From Chloroflexota bacterium (GTDB taxonomy: Bacteria > Chloroflexota > Dehalococcoidia > DSTF01 > JACRBR01): 38,774 nt of DNA. The notes under the pieces were generated by a model. The model did no database searches. It saw nothing but the letters and a program-made list of their open reading frames with translations, and had not been told where the DNA came from. Of this stretch, positions 1 to 8,300 are shown piece after piece. The translations under genes were made by a program, and so were the position numbers. The stretch is taken from the NCBI GenBank assembly GCA_028872875.1, contig JAGWOC010000025.1:1-38774 (forward strand), read 5' to 3'. Numbering within the stretch: the first letter of the stretch is position 1; each line of letters begins with the position of its first letter.

Positions 1-667
1 CCGTGCTCACCGACGAGATCGGCGTGGTCGGGACGTTGTTCTCCAGCCCGTCCGCCCACACGGTGACCGTGTTCGACGAGACCGTGCTGCCCGGCACCGT
101 GATCGACATTGTGAAGTTGATGCTGGTGCCCGGGTTCAGCGAGCCCAGCGTCGACATCTGCGTCACGGTGATGTTGCCGCTGCTGTTGTAGACGACCGCG
201 CAGACGTCCGGCGAGACCATCGTCACGGCATCGTTGTTGCGCAGCGTGCCCGCCACCGTCAGCGTCGTGCTGTTCAGCGACGCCGTCACGCCCGTCACCG
301 TCGAGTTGGTCGCGAGCGTGCTCCCGGCGGTCAGCGGCTGGCTGTAGTCCAGGCTGGCGATCGCGCTCACGGTCGACGCGGCCGGCTGGGTGCTGGCCAC
401 CGAGAAGAAGTCCGACGTGCCGTTCTGCCACGAGCGCAGGCAGCCGGAAACGTTCGTCCGCTGGTCGATGATGTTGCCGTAGGCGTCGACGAACGTGATC
501 TTGAACTTGTGGCCGAGGAAGTTGGCGCCGGTGTTGTTCTGGAGCGCCCCGGCGTAGGTATCGGTGGCGCCGATCTGCGTCAGCGACGTCTGCAGCAGGT
601 TACAGGTGCCGGCGAACCCGGCGAGGCCCAGGCCGACCACGGCCAGGATGGCTGCAAGCTTTTTCAC
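1..667 (-). CDS. Secreted protein with two FxLYD-like repeats (partial)
   Basis: The open frame runs from a GTG at 665-667 to the window edge (222 residues seen, C-terminus missing). It was read directly on the minus strand. An AAGGGAGG ribosome site lies about 5 nt upstream (complement of 673-680). Residues 1-21 form a signal peptide: Lys2-Lys3, then a hydrophobic stretch ending FAGTC. Cys22 is not in a canonical lipobox (Thr at -1), so lipidation is uncertain. The rest has two related beta-rich segments, each with a G-x-L-x-N-N pattern followed by a Tyr-x-x-x-Gly-Asn-Ile strand (YAGALQNNTG...DAYGNII and VAGTLRNND...NSSGNIT). This resembles the FxLYD family of extracellular bacterial proteins. 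The role is unknown. A possible -10 (TATACA, complement of 719-724) would give a leader of about 50 nt. Confidence 0.7.
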   Translation of the reverse strand, partial: MKKLAAILAVVGLGLAGFAGTCNLLQTSLTQIGATDTYAGALQNNTGANFLGHKFKITFVDAYGNIIDQRTNVSGCLRSWQNGTSDFFSVASTQPAASTVSAIASLDYSQPLTAGSTLATNSTVTGVTASLNSTTLTVAGTLRNNDAVTMVSPDVCAVVYNSSGNITVTQMSTLGSLNPGTSINFTMSITVPGSTVSSNTVTVWADGLENNVPTTPISSVST

Positions 668-886
668 TGGATCCTCCCTTGGACTTCCCTTTCCCTTCCG
701 ACCGGATACCGCACAGAGTGTATAACGATCGGGACCCTGCGAAGGTGAACCGTTCTCCGCGAGAACGCGAGCCGGACTCGCTCCGCTGCGAGCGCTTGGG
801 CTCGCCCGGAGGCACGCTGCTCCTTTCCGGCCCTGCATGCCTTCGGAGCCTAGCACATGCGGGACGGCTGAGATGTGTCAGCATGG

Positions 887-892
887 TAAGAT
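887..892 (+). promoter_or_regulatory. Candidate -10 box of a leaderless transcript (2Fe-2S ferredoxin)
   Basis: TAAGAT ends 7 nt before the ATG at 900, and no Shine-Dalgarno sequence is present. That spacing places the transcription start at or next to the start codon. No convincing -35 is seen. The same arrangement occurs at four other genes in the window. Confidence 0.4.
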
Positions 893-899
893 TTGGGCA

Positions 900-1244
900 A
901 TGGCGCGCATTTTCATCTTGCCCCTCGACGCCGAGGTCGAGGCTGCCGACGACGCGACGCTGATGGGCGCCGCGCAGGCGCACGGCTACTACTGGCCGAC
1001 GACCTGCGGCGGCGAGGGGCGCTGCACCACCTGCGCCTGCGAGGTCGTCGAAGGCGCCGCCGCCCTGACGCCGATGGGACGCGGCGAGGAGCGCACGCTC
1101 GTCGCGGAGCGTGGCGCCGGCGTGCTGGCGACGTCGCTGCGGCTGGCCTGCCAGGCCCGCGTGCGCGTGCGCGGCGCGTCGATTATCGTCAGAAAGGCCG
1201 GCGTCCGCCCGCCGGAACAGGCATCGTGTACGACTTCCGAATGA
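900..1244 (+). CDS. 2Fe-2S plant-type ferredoxin
   Basis: A 114-residue electron carrier. The four ligands of the plant/bacterial [2Fe-2S] fold are visible: Cys36, Cys42, Cys45 and Cys84 (C-x5-C-x2-C, then RLAC). The N-terminal ARIFILPLD strand and the TLMGAAQAHG helix are typical of this fold. I start at ATG 900 rather than the longer frame from 837, because the protein then begins exactly at the first ferredoxin strand. This start has no ribosome site and sits 7 nt after a TAAGAT box, so the message may be leaderless. The C-terminal 25 residues are basic and unconserved-looking. A second, different ferredoxin follows. The redox partner cannot be told from sequence. Confidence 0.85.
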   Translation: MARIFILPLDAEVEAADDATLMGAAQAHGYYWPTTCGGEGRCTTCACEVVEGAAALTPMGRGEERTLVAERGAGVLATSLRLACQARVRVRGASIIVRKAGVRPPEQASCTTSE

Positions 1245-1399
1245 GCGCCCGTGCACGCGGGGCGAGGCCCGGCCGCCGCGTGCGCCGGCTCCCGGCGAGC
1301 CGCCATCGGAACCAGGCGTTACAGGCACGACGCGAGCGGCCCTGACGGCAGTCGCGCCCGGTGACCGCGGCACAGGCCGGGCAAGGAGACGAACGACAC

Positions 1400-1693
1400 A
1401 TGGCGTACGTGATCACGGAACCCTGCATCGGCACCAAGGACGCGTCCTGCGTCGACGTCTGCCCGGTGGATTGCATCTACACCCGCGAGGATGACCCCCA
1501 GTACTACATCGACCCGGACACCTGCATCGACTGCGCGGCCTGCGAGGCCGTCTGCCCCGTCACCGCGATCTTCTTCGAGGAGGACGTCCCCGCGGAGTGG
1601 AAGTCGTACATCCAGGTGAACCGGCAGTTCTTCAAGGATGTCCCCGCCGCGGAGCGCACCTTCCGTCCCCGCACCGAGCGCACCAGCTCGTAG
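1400..1693 (+). CDS. fdxA: Seven-iron ferredoxin (3Fe-4S/4Fe-4S)
   Basis: A 97-residue soluble electron carrier. The cysteine pattern matches Azotobacter ferredoxin I: Cys9, Cys17 and Cys52 for the 3Fe-4S cluster, Cys21, Cys42, Cys45 and Cys48 for the 4Fe-4S cluster, and Cys25 in the place of the free cysteine next to it. The first site reads CIGTKDASCVDVCPVDC and the second CIDCAACEAVCP. ATG 1400 is preceded by AAGGAG at 1383-1388. An in-frame upstream start at 1361 would add 13 unrelated residues and is rejected. The C-terminal part (EWKSYIQVNRQFF...) is typical of the aerobic FdxA group. Partners are not identifiable here. Confidence 0.93.
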   Translation: MAYVITEPCIGTKDASCVDVCPVDCIYTREDDPQYYIDPDTCIDCAACEAVCPVTAIFFEEDVPAEWKSYIQVNRQFFKDVPAAERTFRPRTERTSS

Positions 1694-1783
1694 CCGCCCG
1701 GGCAGCCGCGCGCATGGATCACAGCCGCCGGGCCGTGCGTCCGGGCACAACGCCCTGCCCAGCGACGGCCTCGGCCCCCTTGC

Positions 1784-1789
1784 TAGACT
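1784..1789 (+). promoter_or_regulatory. Candidate -10 box of a leaderless transcript (trmO)
   Basis: TAGACT ends 6 nt before the GTG start at 1796, which has no ribosome site. The surrounding text GCTAGACTC closely matches GCTAGAATC before the gene at 38628. Confidence 0.45.
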
Positions 1790-1795
1790 CCTCCC

Positions 1796-2338
1796 GTGCA
1801 TGCCCTCTGGCTCCGCTTGCTCGACTGGATCACCAACACGTTCGGCAGCCGCCGGCGAAGCGCCATCCCGCGCGAGCCCGTGGGCATCCGCCCGATCGGC
1901 GTCGTGCGCAACAGCGTGCGCGAGCCGCGCCCCGACGGCTGGGCGCACGTGCGGAGCGATGTCGTGTTGCGCGACGAGCTGACGGAGCTGCTGGACGGCA
2001 TCGAGGATTACTCGCACATCATCGTCGTCTTCGCCTTCGACCGCGTGCCGGAGTCGGCGCAGCGCGTGCGCGTCCACCCGCGCGGCGACCCTCGCATCCC
2101 CGAGCAGGGCGTGCTCGCGACACGCAGCCAGCTCCGGCCGAGCCCGATCGGCGTCAGCGTCGTGCGCCTGCTGAAGCGCCGGCGCAACATCCTGCGCGTC
2201 GCGGGGCTCGACGCGATCGACGGCACGCCGGTGCTCGACGTCAAGCCGTACTTCCCGAACCACGACGCCGTGCCGGACGCGGGCATCCCCGGCTGGGCGC
2301 GCGCCCTGGTGGCGGAGCCGCCTACGCGAGGCCGATAA
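1796..2338 (+). CDS. trmO: tRNA (N6-threonylcarbamoyladenosine(37)-N6)-methyltransferase TrmO
   Basis: 180 residues of the TrmO/TsaA (YaeB, formerly UPF0066) family, which methylates t6A37 of threonine tRNAs using S-adenosylmethionine. Visible signatures are IRPIGVVRNSVREP near residue 30, a short strand ending IVVFAFDRV, and the family motif GVLATRSQLRPSPIGVSVV near residue 115, followed by LDAIDGTPVLDVKPYFP. An N-terminal extension of about 28 residues (MHALWLRLLDWI...) precedes the conserved core. The GTG at 1796 is the only usable start, lies 6 nt after TAGACT and lacks a ribosome site. The gene is convergent with dapB and their ends overlap by 17 nt (2322-2338). Confidence 0.9.
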   Translation: MHALWLRLLDWITNTFGSRRRSAIPREPVGIRPIGVVRNSVREPRPDGWAHVRSDVVLRDELTELLDGIEDYSHIIVVFAFDRVPESAQRVRVHPRGDPRIPEQGVLATRSQLRPSPIGVSVVRLLKRRRNILRVAGLDAIDGTPVLDVKPYFPNHDAVPDAGIPGWARALVAEPPTRGR

Positions 2339-3119
2339 GCGCGTCGAGGCCGACGACCAGCTCCTGGCGCCGCATCACCTCGCGCGCGGCGAGCACGATG
2401 CCCGGCATGAACGAGTCGCGGCCCGTGGAGTCGTGGCGGAGCGTCAGCGTCTGGCCCAGCCCGCCGAAGATCACCTCCTGGTGCGCGACCAGCCCCGGCA
2501 GCCGCACGCTGTGCAGCGTCACGCCGTCGATGGCGGCTCCGCGCGTCCCGGCGACCGTCTCGGTGTCCGGCACGTTGCGGGCGAAGGGGCGGCCGCGCGC
2601 CGCCGCCATGCCGCGCGCCGTCGCGATGGCAGTGCCGGACGGCGCATCGACCTTCTGGTCGTGGTGCAGCTCGATGATCTCCGCCGCATCGAAGAACTTC
2701 GAGGCGATCTTCGCCATGTGCATCAGCAGCACGGCGCCGATCGCGAAGTTCGCGGCGACGACGCCGCCGAGACGCTGCTCCCGGCAGCGCGCCGCCAGCG
2801 ACGCGACGAACGCCTCGCTCAGCCCGCTCGTGCCGATCACCGGCCGGACGCCGCGCCGGAGCGCCGCATCGACGACGGTCGGGGTCCACGACGCGTTCGT
2901 GAAGTCGATGACGACGTCGCCGTCCCACTCGTCGAAGGCGTCGTCTTCGTCGGCCGTCATCGGTACGTCGAGGCCCGATGGGAGGACGAGCGCCGGCGCC
3001 TCAGCGAACTTCTCGAGCACGCCGACGGGCGTCATGCCGTCGGCGGCGTCGACCGCCTCGACGATCGCGCGGCCCATCTTGCCGCTGCCGGACACGATGA
3101 CGCGAATGGGTTCGGGCAT
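2322..3119 (-). CDS. dapB: 4-hydroxy-tetrahydrodipicolinate reductase
   Basis: 265 residues (E. coli DapB has 273). It reduces 4-hydroxy-tetrahydrodipicolinate with NAD(P)H in the diaminopimelate/lysine pathway. The Rossmann motif is at residues 7-16 (VIVSGSGKMG). The substrate-binding motif HHDQK at 152-156 holds the conserved His-His and Lys, followed by DAPSGTA. A GTRGAAIDGVTLHSVRLPG segment and GGLGQTLTLRHDS complete the C-terminal domain. The start ATG at 3117-3119 has CGGAG about 8 nt upstream. The frame extends far upstream but that part is an antisense shadow. No other dap gene is adjacent; dapA, often its neighbour, is absent from the window. Confidence 0.95.
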   Translation of the reverse strand: MPEPIRVIVSGSGKMGRAIVEAVDAADGMTPVGVLEKFAEAPALVLPSGLDVPMTADEDDAFDEWDGDVVIDFTNASWTPTVVDAALRRGVRPVIGTSGLSEAFVASLAARCREQRLGGVVAANFAIGAVLLMHMAKIASKFFDAAEIIELHHDQKVDAPSGTAIATARGMAAARGRPFARNVPDTETVAGTRGAAIDGVTLHSVRLPGLVAHQEVIFGGLGQTLTLRHDSTGRDSFMPGIVLAAREVMRRQELVVGLDALIGLA

Positions 3120-3203
3120 GGCGGTCTCCGCTGCGAGAGAGGTTGCCGGGATCGTACACCGAACGGTGCCCGCGCCGCAGCCGGACCGGCGGGCGAGGAC
3201 GCA

Positions 3204-3233
3204 GAGAGCGGGCACCATTCGGCGCCCGCTCTC
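3204..3233 (-). terminator. Perfect 10-bp hairpin between an unknown gene and dapB
   Basis: GAGAGCGGGC (3204-3213) and GCCCGCTCTC (3224-3233) pair perfectly around a 10-nt loop, 29 nt past the stop of the 3262-3888 gene and about 85 nt before dapB. There is no U run after it on the minus strand, so it could be a factor-assisted terminator or an mRNA-stabilising stem. Confidence 0.45.
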
Positions 3234-3261
3234 CACGACCGCATCCCTGCGAGGTACCTGC

Positions 3262-3888
3262 TTATGCCGCGCGCGCCGCCTCTTCGGACGCCGGCGCTTC
3301 CTCGGCCGGTGCGTGCTCCTGCTGCGGCTGTGCGGCGTCGCGCGCGGCGGGCCGCGCCGCCAGCGCCGGGATGTGGAGCGCCGTCGCGCTGACCATCTGC
3401 ACGGCGGCGCCGTTGACGACGATCTGTTCGCCCTGGCCCAGCTCGTTGCCGTCGGCGTCGTACACCCGCGCGTCGCGCACGACGAAGAAGCGGTGCAGGT
3501 GCGCGCGCAGCGCCTGCGTGCGGTCGGCCTCCGGTTCGAACGCGACGACACCGCGGATCTGGAACGGCGGCGCCAGCAGCAGCACCGGCGCGTCGACGCG
3601 GGGCGGCCTGACGCTGCCGCGCGTGAAGTACGGGCCCTCGAAGTTCGCGAACACCGTCTGCTCGCGGCGGACGATGACGGGCGCATCGAGCTGGACCGGG
3701 CGGCTGGCGCGGTAGAGCGGGCGCACGGTCGCATCGTGCAGCTCGATCTGGCCGCCGAGCGCGCCGCTGTTGAGGTGTTCGAGGAAGCGGCCGAGATCGT
3801 GGATCGCGACGGGCGTGCCGGCCGCGACGAACGTGCTCGTCACCGTCTCGACGCGGACTTCCCAGGCGGCTCGCGGCAGGGTCTGCAT
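3262..3888 (-). CDS. Hypothetical protein, beta-rich core with acidic Ala/Glu tail
   Basis: 208 residues with no family I recognise. The start is ATG 3888 with a good GGAGG site 5 nt upstream; a longer frame to 3948 lacks one. No signal peptide or membrane segment is seen, so it is probably cytoplasmic. The core (residues about 10-175) alternates short beta-like stretches, with ANFEGPYFTRG and PFQIRGVVAFEPEAD in the middle and a VRDARVYDADGNELGQGEQ turn. A repeated INGxAVQMV-like strand may mean two related sub-domains. The last 35 residues are Ala/Pro/Glu/Gln-rich and likely disordered. A 10-bp hairpin follows the stop, so it is probably a single-gene unit upstream of dapB. Confidence 0.65.
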   Translation of the reverse strand: MQTLPRAAWEVRVETVTSTFVAAGTPVAIHDLGRFLEHLNSGALGGQIELHDATVRPLYRASRPVQLDAPVIVRREQTVFANFEGPYFTRGSVRPPRVDAPVLLLAPPFQIRGVVAFEPEADRTQALRAHLHRFFVVRDARVYDADGNELGQGEQIVVNGAAVQMVSATALHIPALAARPAARDAAQPQQEHAPAEEAPASEEAARAA

Positions 3889-4053
3889 ACGCCCTCCGGT
3901 GCGGGCCGCGGCGCATCGGGCGTCCGTGCCCTCGGCCGCTGCTCGCACCGCGCACTATGCGGGAGCGCACGCCGGTTTTACATGCGGGAAGCGCCGCAAT
4001 TTCCGCACCGGATCTCCCGAAGGGTTGGCACCGATGCCGCGGCCGGGCGCCCC

Positions 4054-4746
4054 TCAGCCGCCGCGCAGCGCGTAGGAGCGGATCACATCGCGCTCGGGCG
4101 GGTCGCCCGCGTCGGCGCCGGTGAGCCACCAGCGCACGAAGTCGACGCGCGCGACCGTCGTCCGCACGCGCGGCAGGGAACGCAGCGAGGGCAGGCGCGC
4201 GCGCAGCGGCTCGGCGCAGGACGCATCGGCAAAGAAGGCGATGCTGACGTGGGCGAGGTAGTGGGCGTCGTCGGCGGTGAGCGGGTCCGGGGTGCCGGGG
4301 CCGGCGAGCGCGCCGCGCAGCTCCGCGAGCCTGCCGCCGTGGTGCACTTCGAGGACCAGCGCGTCGGGGAAGACGTTGACCGGCCCGACCTCGACCTCGG
4401 CCGGCCCCGTCCCGCGCAGCGCCGCTCCCGCGCGCTCGGCGATGCGCGCCACCTCCTGGCGCAGGACATCGTCCGGGCGGCGCTTCGCGATCACCTGGAA
4501 GCCGGCGCCGCGCAAGCTGCAGTGAAGCAGGTCGTCAGGCAGGGGTAGCAGGCCGTCGACGCCATCGAGTGCGTCGAGCACGGCGGCGGCGAGCGCGAGG
4601 ACGGCGGGGTCGGTCATCGGCGCCTGGAACGCGAGCAACTGCGCGCGTCCGGCGGCCAGCCGCGCCCGCTGCTCCTCGACGGGCACGAGGTCGCCGCCCG
4701 CGGCGAACCAGCGCCACGCGGCGTCGAACGACGTGAAGAGCGGCAC
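4054..4746 (-). CDS. 2H phosphoesterase (2'-5' RNA ligase/cyclic phosphodiesterase-like)
   Basis: 230 residues carrying the two H-x-S motifs that define the 2H phosphoesterase superfamily: His75-Cys-Ser77 (LLHCSLRG) and His166-Val-Ser168 (LAHVSIAFF). They lie in two similar lobes about 90 residues apart, as expected. Family members hydrolyse 2',3'-cyclic or 2'-5' phosphodiester bonds in RNA or nucleotides. The exact substrate here is unknown. The start is GTG at 4744-4746, which overlaps the TAG stop of the upstream small gene in the string TAGTG, so translation is probably coupled. The sequence around each motif is diverged from E. coli ThpR. Confidence 0.75.
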   Translation of the reverse strand: MPLFTSFDAAWRWFAAGGDLVPVEEQRARLAAGRAQLLAFQAPMTDPAVLALAAAVLDALDGVDGLLPLPDDLLHCSLRGAGFQVIAKRRPDDVLRQEVARIAERAGAALRGTGPAEVEVGPVNVFPDALVLEVHHGGRLAELRGALAGPGTPDPLTADDAHYLAHVSIAFFADASCAEPLRARLPSLRSLPRVRTTVARVDFVRWWLTGADAGDPPERDVIRSYALRGG

Positions 4747-4937
4747 TACACGATCTCGTGCGGCCGCTGCTCCGGCGGCTCGTCCCGCCGCCCCAGCTCC
4801 GCGGCGGGCGGCCGCATCGCCGCCTTCTTCTGGTCGATGCGGCGGATGCGCGCGTCGACCATCGAGCGCATCGCGAGCAGGGAGGCTCGTGCCGCGTTTC
4901 GTGCGCTCCGGCGCGCGTCGTCGAGTCCCGACCTCAT
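4746..4937 (-). CDS. Small charged protein coupled to the 2H phosphoesterase
   Basis: 63 residues from ATG 4937, preceded by GGAAGAGGTG. Its stop codon overlaps the start of the phosphoesterase gene (TAGTG), a classical coupling arrangement and the best evidence that it is real. The N-terminal half (MRSGLDDARRSARNAARAS) and the middle (MVDARIRRIDQKKAAM) look like a charged amphipathic helix; the end is Pro/Glu/Arg-rich. No known domain was recognised. It may assist or regulate the neighbouring enzyme, or be only a leader ORF that drives its translation. Confidence 0.5.
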   Translation of the reverse strand: MRSGLDDARRSARNAARASLLAMRSMVDARIRRIDQKKAAMRPPAAELGRRDEPPEQRPHEIV

Positions 4938-5343
4938 GCGTTCACCTCTTCCTCGCGTCGCCGGCACGGCCCGGCGCCGGCCGGGCGGCCGGGCGTGTTC
5001 GCTCAGATGATATCGCCTGGCGCCGCCGCCCAGCCGATGGGACGCCGGCCCGTGGCCGCGCCGGCCGCAGCGAATGGTGTCGCCGCGTTTGCGCGCGGTC
5101 TGGGGCACGGCGGGGTGCGTCCACATGCTTGTCATCCGGGCCGTCGCGGGGTACTATGCGGCATTCCGCGCGAGCGCCTGCACGCAGGTGCCGCAGTGCC
5201 GCCGTCGCGGCGGGGAGCAGCGCGCGGATCATGAGGGGTCGTGCCCTGGCGTCGGCGGCGATGCGCTGCCGGCGTCGTGACGGACGGGCGCCTGTGGCGC
5301 TCGTTGCCATTTCTTAAGAGATCCACATTCGGGGGCGTGTCGC
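4938..5343. other. Intergenic region, no gene seen
   Basis: About 400 nt between the divergent units at 4937 (-) and gltB (+). Several open frames exist on both strands but none has a ribosome site plus recognisable protein, and their composition matches antisense shadow. No tRNA or riboswitch fold was recognised. The last 60 nt lead into the gltB promoter. Confidence 0.5.
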
Positions 5344-5390
5344 GTGACACCGATTGTGAACCGTGTTACAATTGGTGACTTCCGGTCACC
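5344..5390 (+). promoter_or_regulatory. Strong sigma70-type promoter of gltBD with overlapping palindromes
   Basis: GTGACA (5344-5349), a 17-nt spacer and TACAAT (5367-5372) match the sigma70 consensus at 10 of 12 positions. Three inverted repeats overlap it: GTGTC/GACAC (5337-5341, 5346-5350) over the -35; ATTGT-n-AAC/GTT-ACAAT (5353-5372) covering spacer and -10; and GGTGAC/GTCACC (5374-5379, 5385-5390) over the expected start point. This is where a repressor or nitrogen regulator would bind. The regulator is unknown. Confidence 0.65.
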
Positions 5391-5392
5391 CA

Positions 5393-8300
5393 GTGGGTTT
5401 TGACGTGGACGTTCCGCTCTCCAGCCAATGGGACGCGTGCGGCACCGGCTTCGCCGCCGATCCTGCGCTGCCGTTCAGCGCCTTGCCCGCCGCGGGCGGC
5501 CTGTATCACCCGCGGTTCGAGCACGATGCGTGCGGCGTTGGCTTTGTGGTCGATGTGACCGGCGCCAAGAGCCGGGACATCGTCGATACCGCGCTCGGGG
5601 CGCTCTGCAACCTCGATCACCGCGGCGCTTCCGGGGCCGAGGTAAATACCGGTGACGGCGCTGGCATCCTCATCCAGGTGCCAGACGCGTTCCTGCGCGG
5701 CGTGACCGCGTTTTCGCTCCCGCCGGCGGGCGCCTATGGCGTCGGCCTCGCGTTCCTCCCGCTGGAGGAGACGGAGGCTGCCGAGGCGCGCTGCGTGGTG
5801 GAGCATTTCGCCAAGCAAGAGGGGCTACGGGTCATCGGCTGGCGGAGCGTGCCGGTCGACGACTCCATGATCGGGCCGACGGCGCGCGCCGTCATGCCCA
5901 GCTTCTGGCACTGCTTCGTCGCGGATCCAGGCGGGGCGGCGGGCATCGACCTGGACCGCAAGCTCTTCGTGCTCCGGAAGCGGATCGAGCACGGCGCCTG
6001 CGGCGGACGGGCGATCTACTTCCCGTCGCTGTCGAGCCGTACGCTCGTCTACAAGGGCATGCTGACCGCACCGCAGCTCCGCGAGTTCTTCTCCGACCTG
6101 AGGGACCCGCGCATCGAGTCGGCGCTGGCGCTGGTGCACAGCCGGTTTTCGACGAACACGTTCCCGAGCTGGCCGCTCGCGCACCCATACCGCTTCATCG
6201 CGCACAACGGCGAGATCAACACGCTCCAGGGCAACCGCAACTGGATGCGCGCGCGCACAGCGCAGATGTCGACACCGTTGATCCCCGGCCTCGAACGTGC
6301 CTTTCCGATCATCACGGAGGGATCTTCGGACACCATGAGCTTCGACGAGTGCCTCGAGCTCCTGCATCTCAGTGGCCGCACGCTCGCGCACGGCGTGCTG
6401 ATGATGATCCCCGAGGCGTGGGAGAACCACGCGACGATGTCGCCCGCGAAGCGCGCGTTCTATCGCTATCACGCTTCGCTCATGGAGCCCTGGGACGGGC
6501 CGGCCTCGATCGCGTTCACGGACGGCACGGTGATCGGCGCGGTGCTCGACCGCAACGGCCTGCGCCCGAGCCGCTACTGGGTGACCGACGACCACAGGGT
6601 GATCATGGCGAGCGAGGCGGGCGTGGTCGACATCGACCCGGCGCGCGTCGTCAAGAAGGGCCGGCTGCAGCCGGGCAGGATGTTCCTGGTCGACACCTCC
6701 CTGGGCCGCATCGTCGAGGACGAAGAGATCAAGGCCGCACTCGCCGCCCAGCACCCATACGAGGAGTGGTGCGAACGGGGTCTCGTGCACCTGTCGGAGC
6801 TGCCAGACCGCGAGCACAAGGTCTCGTCGCACCAGTCCGTGGTGCGGCGCCAGATGACATTCGGCTACACGCACGAGGAGCTGAAGCTGCTCATCGCGCC
6901 GATGGCGACGGCCGGGGCCGAGGCCGTCGGGTCGATGGGCACGGACACGCCGATCGCCGTGCTGTCGGAGCGCCCACGGCTGCTCTTCGACTATTTCCAG
7001 CAGATCTTTGCCCAGGTGACGAATCCGCCGCTCGACGCGATCCGCGAGGAGCTCGTCACTTCGCTCGCCTGCACGATCGGCGCGGAGGGCAATCTGCTCG
7101 ACACCCAGCCGGATGCGTGCCACCAGATCGCGCTGCCCTTCCCGATCCTCGACAACGACGAGCTGGCCAAGCTCATCCATATCAACGACGACGGCGACCG
7201 GCCGGAGTTCGCTGCGCGCGTCATCGCGGGCTTCTACGAGGTCGCCGGCGGCGGCGCGGCGCTGCGCGCGGCGCTCGACCGCGTCTGCGCCGAGGCGTCG
7301 GCGGCGATCGACGAGGGCGCGCGGGTGATCGTCCTCTCCGACCGCGACTCCGGGCCGGACCTGGCCCCGATCCCGTCGCTGCTGCTCGTGTCGGCGGTGC
7401 ACCACCACCTTCTCCGTGAGCTGAAGCGCACCAAGGTGGGGCTGGTGCTGGAGACGGGCGACGCGCGGGAAGTCCACCATATGGCGCTGCTCATCGGTTA
7501 CGGCGCCGGCGCGATCAATCCATACCTGGCCTTCGAGTCGATCGAGGATCTCGCCGCACAGGGCCTCTACGGCCTCGGCGAGATGGAGCCGGGCCAGGCG
7601 ATCAGGAACTACATCAAGGCGGCGGGCAAGGGCGTGCTGAAGGTGATGTCGAAGATGGGCATCTCCACCGTCGCTTCCTACCGCGGCGCCCAGGTCTTCG
7701 AGGCGATCGGGCTGGGCCGTGAGCTTGTGGATGAGTACTTCACCGGCACGGTGTCGCGGATCGGTGGCATCGGCCTCGACGAGGTCGCGGAGGAGGTCGC
7801 GCGCCGCCACCGGCACGCCTACACGCCGCGCCCCTCGGAACTCGCCTATCGGGACCTGGACCTGGGCGGTGAGTACCAGTGGCGGCGCGAGGGTGAGTAC
7901 CACCTCTTCAACCCGGAGACCGTGTTCAAGCTCCAGCACGCGGCGCGGGCCAGGCGATACGACATCTACAAGGAGTACACGCGCCTTGTCGACGACCAAT
8001 CGAAGCGCCTGGCGACGCTGCGCGGCCTGCTCACGCTCCGCGAGGGCATCCGCCAGCCCATCCCGATCGACGAGGTGGAGCCGGTCAGCGAGATCGTCAA
8101 GCGGTTTGCGACCGGTGCGATGTCGTACGGCTCGATCTCGAAGGAAGCGCACGAGAACCTCGCCATCGCGATGAACCGCCTCGGGGGGAAGTCGAACACC
8201 GGCGAGGGCGGCGAAGACGCGGACCGCTACGTGCCCGACGCGAACGGCGACCTCCGCCGTTCGGCGGTCCATCAGGTCGCGTCGGGCCGGTTCGGTGTGA

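Noticed and set aside
1597-4548. 983-codon open frame on the plus strand opposite dapB and its neighbours
   Set aside because: It runs antisense to DapB and the 2H phosphoesterase, both clearly recognisable. Its translation is Arg/Ala-rich with no domain. Long antisense frames are expected at this GC content.
5363-5392. GTG 5363 as the gltB start
   Set aside because: It lies between the -35 and -10 of the best promoter in the window, so it would not be on that transcript. It cannot be excluded if another promoter exists upstream.
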